Below are positions 10,058 to 17,873 of a stretch of DNA of 64,000 nt, one piece after another. Position 1 is the stretch's first letter. Each line of letters starts with the position of its first letter. Source of the stretch: Gammaproteobacteria bacterium (GTDB lineage: Bacteria; Pseudomonadota; Gammaproteobacteria; Ga0077536); NCBI GenBank assembly GCA_024234975.1, contig JACKNH010000005.1, positions 186,001 to 250,000 of the forward strand. Direction: 5' to 3'. A program made the translations under genes and the position numbers. The notes beneath the pieces were generated by a model, which had not been told where the DNA came from, did not search any database, and saw nothing but the letters and a program-made list of their open reading frames with translations.

Positions 10058-10977
10058 TGAACTCGGTGACCAACACCACGCCGCCTACCTTCAACGTGCG
10101 CACCAACGAACCCATGTCGCGACATTCAACATGGCGCGTGGGTGGAGTGGCCACGCAGTATTTCCAGCCAGCGGATCTCGAGGAATTGCAGCAATTCCTC
10201 GCCGAAGTCCCGGAACGCGAGCCATTGCTGTGGATGGGTCTGGGTAGCAACCTGCTGGTACGCGATGGCGGATTTCACGGCACAGTGATCAACCTGGTCG
10301 ACGCACTCGGCGCAATGACCCACCTCGACGATGGCCATTTCCGCATCGAGGCCGGGGTGACTTGCGCGCGCGCGGCACGCGCCACTGCGCGGCAGGGCTA
10401 CAGCGGATTGGAGTTCTGGATCGGTATCCCCGGTACCTGCGGCGGTGCGCTGGCCATGAACGCCGGCGCGCATGGCCAGGAAACTTGGGATCTGGTGCGT
10501 GAAGTCGAAACCATTGATCGACACGGCAAGCTGCGGACACGCGATCGGCAGGATTTCGACATCGGCTATCGCCGCGCTTACCTGCCAGCAGAAGAATGGT
10601 TTGTCGCCGGACGATTTGTGCTGTCGCCGTTGTCAGCAGATTTATGCGAAACCCGTATGCGGCAGATGCTGGAGCGGCGCTCCGCCACCCAACCCATCGG
10701 CCGGCCGAGCTGTGGCTCCGTGTTCCGCAATCCGGCAGGCGATCATGCGGGACACCTGATTGAAGCGGCTGGCCTCAAGGGCTATCGCATCGGCGGCTGC
10801 CAGGTGGCGGACAAGCACGCGAATTTCATCATCACCGAGCCTGGCACCACCGCTGGTGACATCGAGGCGCTCATCGAGCACGTCCGCAGCGTCGTCAGAC
10901 AGCAGTTCGATGTGGATCTCAGGCCGGAGGTCTGCATTGTCGGCGACCGGAAGTCGGAGGCCGGGGAGCATGGTTGA
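10054..10977 (+). CDS. murB: UDP-N-acetylenolpyruvoylglucosamine reductase MurB
   Basis: MurB is the FAD- and NADPH-dependent enzyme that reduces enolpyruvyl-UDP-GlcNAc to UDP-MurNAc. At 307 aa it fits the shorter type II form, not the roughly 340-aa E. coli form. The FAD-binding region includes GIPGTCGGALAMNAGAHG. The catalytic serine is expected in CGSVFRNP around residue 220. It starts in the murC stop (ATGA) and overlaps ddlB by 8 nt. Confidence 0.95.
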   Translation: MMNSVTNTTPPTFNVRTNEPMSRHSTWRVGGVATQYFQPADLEELQQFLAEVPEREPLLWMGLGSNLLVRDGGFHGTVINLVDALGAMTHLDDGHFRIEAGVTCARAARATARQGYSGLEFWIGIPGTCGGALAMNAGAHGQETWDLVREVETIDRHGKLRTRDRQDFDIGYRRAYLPAEEWFVAGRFVLSPLSADLCETRMRQMLERRSATQPIGRPSCGSVFRNPAGDHAGHLIEAAGLKGYRIGGCQVADKHANFIITEPGTTAGDIEALIEHVRSVVRQQFDVDLRPEVCIVGDRKSEAGEHG

Positions 10978-11926
10978 ATTGATGTCAGCGATGACCGACG
11001 AAGCCATCATCGCCCGCTCAGGTCGCGTCGCCGTATTGATGGGTGGCACTTCTGCCGAACGCGATATATCACTGAAGAGCGGGCGTGCTGTCTGTGCTGC
11101 GTTGGCGCGTAAAGGCGTCGAGGTGATTGAATTCGACTGGCCGCGACAAGGGATTGATGAATTGCGCGCCGCCGGTGTTGATCGCGTGTTCATTGCATTG
11201 CATGGCCGCGGTGGCGAGGACGGAACGCTGCAAGGTTGCCTGCAAGTGCTGGATCTGCCGTATACCGGTAGTGGTGTGCTCGCGTCGGCGCTGGCCATGG
11301 ACAAACTCCGCACCAAGTTCGTCTGGCAGAGCCTTGGCGTACCGACCCCCGACTTTGCGGTGGCCGGTGCAGGTGATGACCCTTACGCACTGGTTGCTCA
11401 ACTTGGGCTGCCGCTGTTCGTCAAACCCGCGCGCGAAGGTTCGAGCTTCGGCATCAGCAAGGTAAAACGCATTGAACAGCTTGCCAGTGCGCTGGATGAC
11501 GCCGCACGTTTCGACAGCAACGTTCTGGTCGAGCGATGTATTGAAGGATCTGAATACACGTTGGGCGTGCTGGAAAGCGCAGCACTGCCGTTGATCCGGC
11601 TGGAAACACCCAACGAGTTCTACGATTTCAATGCCAAGTATCTCGCGGACTCGACCCGCTACATCTGCCCGTGCGGTCTGCCGGCCGACGTGGAGCAGGC
11701 CCTGGCTGAGCAGGGATTATTGGCGTTCGATGCGCTGGACTGCCACGGCTGGGGACGTCTGGACTTGATGGTGGATCGTGCTGGCAAGGCGTGGTTCATC
11801 GAGCTCAACACGGTGCCGGGTCTTACCGACCATTCGTTGGTACCGATGGCCGCAGCGGCTGCCGGTATCGATTTCGACCGGCTCGCCGTTCGCATCCTGG
11901 GTACGAGTTTTCACGATGGCCGCTAA
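10970..11926 (+). CDS. ddlB: D-alanine--D-alanine ligase DdlB
   Basis: DdlB makes D-Ala-D-Ala, the dipeptide consumed by MurF. It is an ATP-grasp enzyme of 318 aa from ATG 10970; ATG 10982 is a later alternative. Visible family features are the N-terminal VLMGGTSAERDISL segment, the ATP-binding stretch FVKPAREGSSFGISKV, and the metal- and product-binding end with FIELNTVPGLTDHSLVP. The start lies 8 nt inside murB and the stop 11 nt inside ftsQ, consistent with a single coupled operon. Confidence 0.96.
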   Translation: MVELMSAMTDEAIIARSGRVAVLMGGTSAERDISLKSGRAVCAALARKGVEVIEFDWPRQGIDELRAAGVDRVFIALHGRGGEDGTLQGCLQVLDLPYTGSGVLASALAMDKLRTKFVWQSLGVPTPDFAVAGAGDDPYALVAQLGLPLFVKPAREGSSFGISKVKRIEQLASALDDAARFDSNVLVERCIEGSEYTLGVLESAALPLIRLETPNEFYDFNAKYLADSTRYICPCGLPADVEQALAEQGLLAFDALDCHGWGRLDLMVDRAGKAWFIELNTVPGLTDHSLVPMAAAAAGIDFDRLAVRILGTSFHDGR

Positions 11927-12740
11927 CGTTCCGGAATTGTTTCTCGACAATGTCGAACGGCGGCAGACGCATGCCGTGCGCCGGCCCGAAGGTGAGCCGC
12001 CAGTGGTCAACCCTTCTACCGTTGGATTGGTATCAGTGATCATTGCGCTGGTGTTGTTCGGGCTCGCCGCGGCGCTGGTCCGCAGCATGACGCGGCCGGG
12101 CGCCTTGCCGATTGAGCATGTCAGCGTGGTCGGCGAGTTCCGATACCTGAAGCCGGAAGTGCTGCGGGAACTGGTGACCGATGCAATCGACGGCGGCTTC
12201 TTCACCGTGGATGTCAACGCAATTCGAAGCCGCCTGCTGGCCGAACCCTGGATCCGTGATGCGATGATCCGCCGTGTATGGCCCGATGCACTGCAGGTCA
12301 CTATCACCGAGCAGGTGCCGGTGGCGCGATGGGGCGACAACGGATTGATCAATTCCACCGGCGATGTATTCCGTCCTCAACAGGATCTGGGCGAGTTACA
12401 TCTCATCCAGCTGGCCGGTCCGGATGGTTTGTCGCAAGAAGTGCTGGAGCACTACCGCCGGTATTCGGCGCAGTTCGCCAATTCCGGACTCACGATTACA
12501 TCGTTGAAACTGTCAGAGCGCCGGGCCTGGACCATTTCCACCGGCGATGGCGTCAGTATCGTGATTGGTCGCAAGGATGTGGAAGGGCGGGTGCAGCGTT
12601 TTCTGGATGTATACAAGGCTTCACTGATCGATGGTTGGGACTACCTGGCGGCGGTCGACATGCGCTACACGAACGGCCTGGCGTTGCGGCCGAAACTGTC
12701 GGATATGCAGCCGTCGCTGGCGGCTGCCACACATAAATGA
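11916..12740 (+). CDS. ftsQ: Cell division protein FtsQ
   Basis: FtsQ is the bitopic scaffold that links early cytoplasmic and late periplasmic divisome proteins through FtsB and FtsL. It is 274 aa, with a cytoplasmic tail, one membrane helix at about residues 36-56, a POTRA domain (about 65-135; it begins IEHVSVVGEFRYL) and a C-terminal FtsQ/DivIB domain. The ATG lies inside the 3' end of ddlB with an 11-nt overlap. The family is weakly conserved in sequence, but the domain order and position are decisive. Confidence 0.93.
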   Translation: MAANVPELFLDNVERRQTHAVRRPEGEPPVVNPSTVGLVSVIIALVLFGLAAALVRSMTRPGALPIEHVSVVGEFRYLKPEVLRELVTDAIDGGFFTVDVNAIRSRLLAEPWIRDAMIRRVWPDALQVTITEQVPVARWGDNGLINSTGDVFRPQQDLGELHLIQLAGPDGLSQEVLEHYRRYSAQFANSGLTITSLKLSERRAWTISTGDGVSIVIGRKDVEGRVQRFLDVYKASLIDGWDYLAAVDMRYTNGLALRPKLSDMQPSLAAATHK

Positions 12741-12770
12741 ATGAGATGAAAGTACACGGGGAATTGGCAA

Positions 12771-14003
12771 ATGCCGCGTAAAACCGACAAGAACCTGATC
12801 GTTGGCCTGGACATCGGCACGTCCAAGGTTGTGGCGATCGTCGGCGAAGTATCACCGGAAGGTGAAGTCGAAGTGATCGGGATCGGATCGCACGCGTCGC
12901 GTGGACTGAAGAAAGGCGTGGTGGTCAACATCGAATCCACGGTGCAGTCCATTCAGCGTGCCATCGAGGAAGCCGAGTTGATGGCCGGCTGTGAAATCCA
13001 CTCGGTCTATGCCGGTATCGCTGGCAGCCATATCCGCAGCCTGAACTCGCACGGTATGGTGCCGTTGCGGGAAAATGAGGTCACGGCCGCTGACGTTGAC
13101 CGCGTCATCGACGCCGCGCGTGCGGTAGCCATTCCGGCTGACCAGAAGATTCTGCATATCCTGCCGCAGGAATTCATTATCGATACCCAGGAAGGCATCC
13201 GCGACCCGATCGGGATGTCTGGCGTGCGGCTGGAAGCCCGTGTCCACATGGTGACCGGTGCGGTGAGCGCCGCGCAGAACATCGTCAAGTGCGTACGTCG
13301 TTGCGGGTTGGAAGTCGACGACATCATTCTGCAACAACTGGCGTCGTCATACGCCGTACTTACCGAAGACGAAAAGGAGTTGGGTGTCTGCCTGTGCGAT
13401 ATCGGCGGTGGCACCACCGACATGGCGGTGTTCGTCAACGGTTCGATTCATCATTCCGCGGTGATACCCATCGCCGGCGACCAGGTCACGAACGACATCG
13501 CAATCGCTCTGCGTACGCCAACGCATCATGCCGAGGACATCAAGATCAACTACGCCTGTGCGTTGACGCAGCTGGCCAATCCCGATGAAACCATCGAAGT
13601 GCCCAGTGTGGGTGATCGCCCACCGCGTCGCCTGGTACGGCAGACGTTGGCGGAAGTGGTCGAGCCGCGTTACGAGGAGTTGTTCAATCTCGTCAACGAC
13701 GAACTCAAGCGCAGCGGCTTTGCCGAACTGGTTGCAGCCGGCATCGTGCTGACCGGCGGCGGCGCCAAGATGGAAGGCGCTATCGATCTCGCCGAGGAAG
13801 TCTTTCACATGCCGGTGCGGTTGGGTTCCCCGCAATCCGTCACCGGTCTCACGGACGTCATCCGTAATCCAATCTATGCCACCGGCGTGGGACTGCTGTT
13901 GTTTGGCGTCAAGGATGCGGGCAGCAGTGTGCCACGCAGTCATGTCGGTGCCGGCATGACTTCGTTGTGGGGAAGAATGAAAAGCTGGTTTCAGAAAATC
14001 TGA
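12771..14003 (+). CDS. ftsA: Cell division protein FtsA
   Basis: FtsA is an actin-like ATPase that tethers FtsZ to the membrane and activates the divisome. It is 410 aa with the phosphate-1 motif LDIGTSKV near residue 13 and phosphate-2 motif CDIGGGTTDM near 209. It ends in an amphipathic membrane-targeting helix (MTSLWGRMKSWFQKI, 396-410). A 30-nt gap separates it from ftsQ, and a GGGGA stretch lies about 8 nt before the ATG. Confidence 0.97.
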   Translation: MPRKTDKNLIVGLDIGTSKVVAIVGEVSPEGEVEVIGIGSHASRGLKKGVVVNIESTVQSIQRAIEEAELMAGCEIHSVYAGIAGSHIRSLNSHGMVPLRENEVTAADVDRVIDAARAVAIPADQKILHILPQEFIIDTQEGIRDPIGMSGVRLEARVHMVTGAVSAAQNIVKCVRRCGLEVDDIILQQLASSYAVLTEDEKELGVCLCDIGGGTTDMAVFVNGSIHHSAVIPIAGDQVTNDIAIALRTPTHHAEDIKINYACALTQLANPDETIEVPSVGDRPPRRLVRQTLAEVVEPRYEELFNLVNDELKRSGFAELVAAGIVLTGGGAKMEGAIDLAEEVFHMPVRLGSPQSVTGLTDVIRNPIYATGVGLLLFGVKDAGSSVPRSHVGAGMTSLWGRMKSWFQKI

Positions 14004-14032
14004 ATTGGATACACACCGTAGGAGGGTTGAAC

Positions 14033-15178
14033 ATGTTTGAATTAATGGACCATTACAGTCAGAACGCGGTAATCAAGGTCATCGGCGTTGGCGGCGGTGG
14101 TGGCAATGCAGTCAACCACATGCTGCATGCGAATATTGAAGGCGTGGAATTCATCTGCGCCAACACCGACGCGCAGGCATTGAAGAATTCCAATGTCCGC
14201 GTCGCACTTCAGCTGGGGACCGATATCACCAAGGGACTGGGCGCCGGCGCGAACCCGGAGATCGGCCGGCAGGCGGCGTTGGAGGATCGGGACCGCATCC
14301 GCGACCTGCTGGATGGGTCGGACATGATCTTTCTGACCGCCGGCATGGGCGGCGGTACCGGTACCGGTGCCGCGCCGGTCATCGCGCAGGTTGCGAAGGA
14401 AATGGGCATTCTGACCGTGGCCGTCGTCACCAAGCCTTTTCCGTTCGAAGGTCGCAAGCGTCTGGAGATCGCAAGTGCTGGTATCCGCGAGTTGTCGCAG
14501 TCCGTCGATTCGCTGATCACGATTCCCAATGAAAAGCTGCTGAGCGTCCTGGGCCGCGATATCACGCTGCTCAATGCTTTCAAGGCAGCCAATAACGTCC
14601 TGCTGGGCGCGGTGCAGGGAATCGCCGAACTCATCACCTGTCCGGGACTCATCAACGTCGACTTCGCCGACGTTCGCACGGTAATGAGCGAGATGGGCAT
14701 GGCAATGATGGGGTCGGGTATCGCCAAAGGGCAGGATCGCGCGCGCATCGCCGCTGAAAATGCCATTTCCTCGCCGCTGCTGGAAGACGTCAATCTCGCT
14801 GGCGCCCGCGGCATTCTGGTCAATGTGACCGCAGGAATGGACCTCACCATGGGTGATTTCGAGGAGATCGGGAACACCGTGAAGGCTTTCGCGTCTGATA
14901 ACGCCACCGTCGTCGTCGGCACCGTCATTGATGCCGAAATGGAAGACGAAGTCAGGGTTACCGTGGTTGCTACCGGCATTGGAAATGAAGTTGTTCGCGC
15001 CAAGGACGATAACGTGAAGGTATTGAAGCGGGAAGAGGAAGCCCAACCCGATTACAAGGCACTGGAACGGCCGACAATCATCCGTAATCGAAATGAGCAG
15101 GTCATGGGTAGCGATGTGCAGCCCGGCGATTCCAGCTACCTCGATATTCCGGCATTCCTTCGCAGACAGGCAGACTGA
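14033..15178 (+). CDS. ftsZ: Cell division GTPase FtsZ
   Basis: FtsZ is the tubulin-like GTPase that forms the Z ring. ATG 14033 is fixed by a strong ribosome site, GGAGGG at 14021-14026 with 6-nt spacing, stronger than its neighbours' and consistent with high expression. The product is 381 aa. The nucleotide signature GGGTGTG is at residues 106-112. The C-terminal conserved peptide that binds FtsA and ZipA reads YLDIPAFLRRQAD at the very end. A longer in-frame reading begins inside ftsA but lacks family similarity. Confidence 0.98.
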   Translation: MFELMDHYSQNAVIKVIGVGGGGGNAVNHMLHANIEGVEFICANTDAQALKNSNVRVALQLGTDITKGLGAGANPEIGRQAALEDRDRIRDLLDGSDMIFLTAGMGGGTGTGAAPVIAQVAKEMGILTVAVVTKPFPFEGRKRLEIASAGIRELSQSVDSLITIPNEKLLSVLGRDITLLNAFKAANNVLLGAVQGIAELITCPGLINVDFADVRTVMSEMGMAMMGSGIAKGQDRARIAAENAISSPLLEDVNLAGARGILVNVTAGMDLTMGDFEEIGNTVKAFASDNATVVVGTVIDAEMEDEVRVTVVATGIGNEVVRAKDDNVKVLKREEEAQPDYKALERPTIIRNRNEQVMGSDVQPGDSSYLDIPAFLRRQAD

Positions 15179-15307
15179 TCGGGATCAGCGGTCAACCGGA
15201 AACGCCATGAGTCGTTATCGCGAACTTTCAGCGTGTGCTATCCTCGCCAGTGGTAGGGGGCGGATCAACAGCCAGGGTATCGGCGCAGACCTACAGATCG
15301 GTATTGG

Positions 15308-16219
15308 ATGATTTGTCAGCAGACATTGCGGAACGTAATAAGAGCAACCGGCGTCGGTTTACATACGGGCAAGAAAGTATTGCTGACGCTGCGCCCCGCA
15401 CCAGCCAATGTCGGTATCGTATTCCGCCGTGTCGATCTCGATCCGGCGGTTGAGATTGCCGCTCGCGCTGAAAACGTCGGTGATACCAATCTGTGCACGA
15501 GCCTGGTATTTGATGACGTCCGCGTCTCAACGGTAGAACACCTGTTGTCCGCATTTGCCGGGCTGGGTATCGACAATGCCTACGTTGAACTGAGTGCGCC
15601 GGAAGTCCCGATCATGGATGGCAGTGCCGGTCCGTTCGTGTTCCTGATCCAGTCTGCGGGCATCGAGGCACAGAACGCACGTAAGCAATTCATTCGTATC
15701 AAGAAACCAGTCACCATCGAAGATGGTGAGAAATGGGCCCGGTTTGATCCCTATGACGGGTTCAAAGTGGCGTTCTCGATCGATTTCGATCACCCGTTCT
15801 TCCAGTCGCACAGCAAGTTCGCTGAACTTGATCTCTCAACCACCGCCTTTATCCGCGAAGTATGCCGCGCGCGGACTTTCGGCTTCATGCGTGAGGTCGA
15901 GATGCTACGCAGAAGGAACCTGGCACTGGGCGGCAGCCTGGACAACGCCGTGGTTGTCGACGATTACCGGATAGTCAACGAAGACGGGTTGCGCTATGAG
16001 GATGAGTTCGTCAAACACAAAATCCTCGATGCCGTGGGCGATCTCTATCTGCTGGGTAACAGCCTTATCGGCAAGTACAGCGGGCACAAGTCCGGCCACT
16101 TTCTGAACAATCGCCTGTTGCGAAAGCTGCTTGATACACGCGATGCGTGGGAGCGGGTAACTTTCGATGAACACGACGAAGTGCCGATTTCCTTCAACAA
16201 CCCGTTGACCGCCACCTGA
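15308..16219 (+). CDS. lpxC: UDP-3-O-acyl-N-acetylglucosamine deacetylase LpxC
   Basis: LpxC is the zinc hydrolase for the committed step of lipid A synthesis. It is 303 aa. The metal ligands are H78, H237 and D241, and the catalytic histidine is H264, each one position before its E. coli counterpart. It follows ftsZ after 129 nt, the usual place for lpxC in gammaproteobacteria. No convincing Shine-Dalgarno precedes the ATG. The start is supported by alignment with the family N-terminus (TLRNVIRATGVGLHTG). Confidence 0.97.
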   Translation: MICQQTLRNVIRATGVGLHTGKKVLLTLRPAPANVGIVFRRVDLDPAVEIAARAENVGDTNLCTSLVFDDVRVSTVEHLLSAFAGLGIDNAYVELSAPEVPIMDGSAGPFVFLIQSAGIEAQNARKQFIRIKKPVTIEDGEKWARFDPYDGFKVAFSIDFDHPFFQSHSKFAELDLSTTAFIREVCRARTFGFMREVEMLRRRNLALGGSLDNAVVVDDYRIVNEDGLRYEDEFVKHKILDAVGDLYLLGNSLIGKYSGHKSGHFLNNRLLRKLLDTRDAWERVTFDEHDEVPISFNNPLTAT

Positions 16220-16278
16220 GTCGGCCGGCGCAAGCCAGCCTTTCCAGCAAAAACCGCAATCGATTCTGAACCGGACGA

Positions 16279-16794
16279 TCAGTCCGGCGCATCCGTGCCG
16301 ACGTGACTGGCCAACCGGTGCAACGCGGATTTCAAGGCGTCATCTCCGATATGTTCAGCCGTCTCGCGAAGCACGCAGGCACCGGCAGCGGAGTGCCGGG
16401 CCGACTGTCCCCGATGGCTGTCGCGCGCCTCCGGCGTGCGTGGATCCAGCCGGATCCTGATTTGATGTATGCCTTTTAACTCACTGATACATTGTAGTTT
16501 TTCAAGGATCTGCGGGGCGGCGAAGCGGGCCTTGGTACACCAAATCGCGCTCCTGGCATTGAGCACCAGCGTGCCCTGATGTACATTGGCCACACTCAGG
16601 TGTTGGGCTAATTCCTCAGGAAGCACGCCCTCCAGTATCCGCTGTACCTTCATCAAGCTGTGCGCGTGGGACACGAGCGCGCGCAGTGTCGGCTCTGCGG
16701 CCGACAGTGCGGTAAACCGTTTGCCACCTGGGTCTCTGAGTATCAAAGCTGGATGGTCCGTCTTATGGCGGGGCGTCCCGGGAATAATACGCAT
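16279..16794 (-). CDS. dciA: DciA-type replicative helicase operator (DUF721)
   Basis: This 171-aa protein carries the DUF721 pattern: an N-terminal helical part followed by a short alpha-beta core with TLVLNARSAIWCTKARF and, later, IHQIRIRLDP. DciA proteins promote loading of the DnaB helicase in bacteria that lack the phage-derived DnaC. In Pseudomonas-like genomes a DUF721 gene sits in the same spot between lpxC and secA, which supports the call. The C-terminal 50 residues look low in structure. The gene converges on lpxC and diverges from the M23 peptidase with only 20 nt between the starts. Family-level assignment is firmer than function. Confidence 0.75.
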   Translation of the reverse strand: MRIIPGTPRHKTDHPALILRDPGGKRFTALSAAEPTLRALVSHAHSLMKVQRILEGVLPEELAQHLSVANVHQGTLVLNARSAIWCTKARFAAPQILEKLQCISELKGIHQIRIRLDPRTPEARDSHRGQSARHSAAGACVLRETAEHIGDDALKSALHRLASHVGTDAPD

Positions 16795-16814
16795 AGACGG
16801 GATTTCGTGCAGCG

Positions 16815-17744
16815 ATGGAAATAATTCTGATCTCCCATGGTCGCGGCGCCACGCGGCGGCTACGGGTCAATACCGCCACTGTGACGAGCTTCGGTGTGGC
16901 GGTCGCATTGCTTATCGGGCTGACCGCCTATACCGGATTCAAATCCGGTGCAGACTGGATGGTGAGCCGAATCAGTGGCGATGAGCGTTTCGCCTCCCAA
17001 CTGTGGCAGCAGGAAATTTCCCAGGATCGCGCCGCGATCGCGGCAACCCGCAACGATATTGACGGAGCGTTGTCTGCCATCGCCAGCCGCGTTGGCATGT
17101 TGCAGGCGGACATGACGCGGTTGGATGCCGTCGCCGTTCGCGTGATTGATATGGCAGGGATGGATGCCGGGGAGTTCAGCCTGGAATCCGAGCCGCCAGT
17201 GGGCGGTCCCGAGGTCCCGGTCAGTCTGGATTGGCGCACTACACTGTCGGCGATCGAGGATCTGAGTGCGACACTCAGCGTGCAGGATGACCAGCTCGCC
17301 GCCATCGAATCGTTACTTTTGAATCGCGAGTTGAGCGACAGCATTCTGCCGTCAGGACTGCCGGTCAGCAGTGGCTGGATTTCTTCGGGCTACGGCTACC
17401 GTACCGACCCGCTTTCAGGCGGCCGTGCTTTCCACGCCGGTGTGGATCTCGCCGGGCGCAGCGGTTCGACGGTCAAGGCGGTCGCGGATGGCGTCGTCAC
17501 CTGGTCCGGCCCTCGTCCTGGCTACGGCAACATGGTTGAGGTCACCCATGGCAACGGGTTCGTTACCCGCTATGCCCATAACCGCGAAAATACCGTGGCA
17601 GTTGGTGAGAAAGTCGAGAAGGATCAGGCAATTGCGCTTCTGGGTTCCAGTGGTCGGTCGACCGGCCCCCACGTGCATTTCGAAGTTCTCAAGGACGGCA
17701 AGTCAGTCAACCCCAACCAGTACCTGAACAGCCGTCGCGGCTGA
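16815..17744 (+). CDS. M23-family (LytM) murein peptidase, membrane-anchored
   Basis: This 309-aa protein has a short basic N-terminus, one membrane helix at about residues 22-41, a likely coiled-coil stretch (about 55-180) and a C-terminal LytM/peptidase M23 domain. The zinc motifs HxxxD (HAGVD, about residue 207) and HxH (HVH, about 285) are both intact, so it should be an active endopeptidase rather than a degenerate EnvC-like activator. A similar M23 gene lies between the DUF721 gene and secA in Pseudomonas. The substrate is inferred to be peptidoglycan crosslinks in the periplasm. Confidence 0.85.
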   Translation: MEIILISHGRGATRRLRVNTATVTSFGVAVALLIGLTAYTGFKSGADWMVSRISGDERFASQLWQQEISQDRAAIAATRNDIDGALSAIASRVGMLQADMTRLDAVAVRVIDMAGMDAGEFSLESEPPVGGPEVPVSLDWRTTLSAIEDLSATLSVQDDQLAAIESLLLNRELSDSILPSGLPVSSGWISSGYGYRTDPLSGGRAFHAGVDLAGRSGSTVKAVADGVVTWSGPRPGYGNMVEVTHGNGFVTRYAHNRENTVAVGEKVEKDQAIALLGSSGRSTGPHVHFEVLKDGKSVNPNQYLNSRRG

Positions 17745-17770
17745 TTTCAGGGGCTTCAGACCCTTGCTCG

Positions 17771-17782
17771 CCCGGCGCCGGG
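17771..17782. other. Perfect 12-bp GC palindrome after the M23 gene
   Basis: CCCGGCGCCGGG is a perfect palindrome 27 nt beyond the M23 peptidase stop and just before the proposed secA promoter. It has no loop-sized centre and no T-run, so it is a poor intrinsic terminator. It could be a protein-binding site or chance in GC-rich DNA. Confidence 0.3.
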
Positions 17783-17807
17783 TTATCCGACGCTGGTCTC
17801 AAGCATC

Positions 17808-17816
17808 TGCTAAACT
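17808..17816 (+). promoter_or_regulatory. Candidate extended -10 promoter of secA
   Basis: TGCTAAACT fits an extended -10 element (TGn followed by TAAACT, 4 of 6 to TATAAT). It lies about 57 nt upstream of the secA ATG in the only sizeable gap between the M23 gene and secA. No good -35 box was found at 16-18 nt. The call is based on pattern alone. Confidence 0.35.
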
Positions 17817-17873
17817 AGCGCGCTCTGAAATTCCGCGCTAATCCGCGTTCGCACTCACGCAAGCACATCCAAC

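Noticed and set aside
15215..15244. Possible lpxC promoter (TTATCG, 18 nt, TATCCT)
   Set aside because: The -35 matches only 3 of 6 positions; too weak to list as a feature, although a promoter in this 129-nt gap is plausible.
16271..16287. CCGGAC-GATCA-GTCCGG hairpin between lpxC and dciA as a bidirectional terminator
   Set aside because: The stem is only 6 bp, overlaps the dciA stop and has no T-run on either side.
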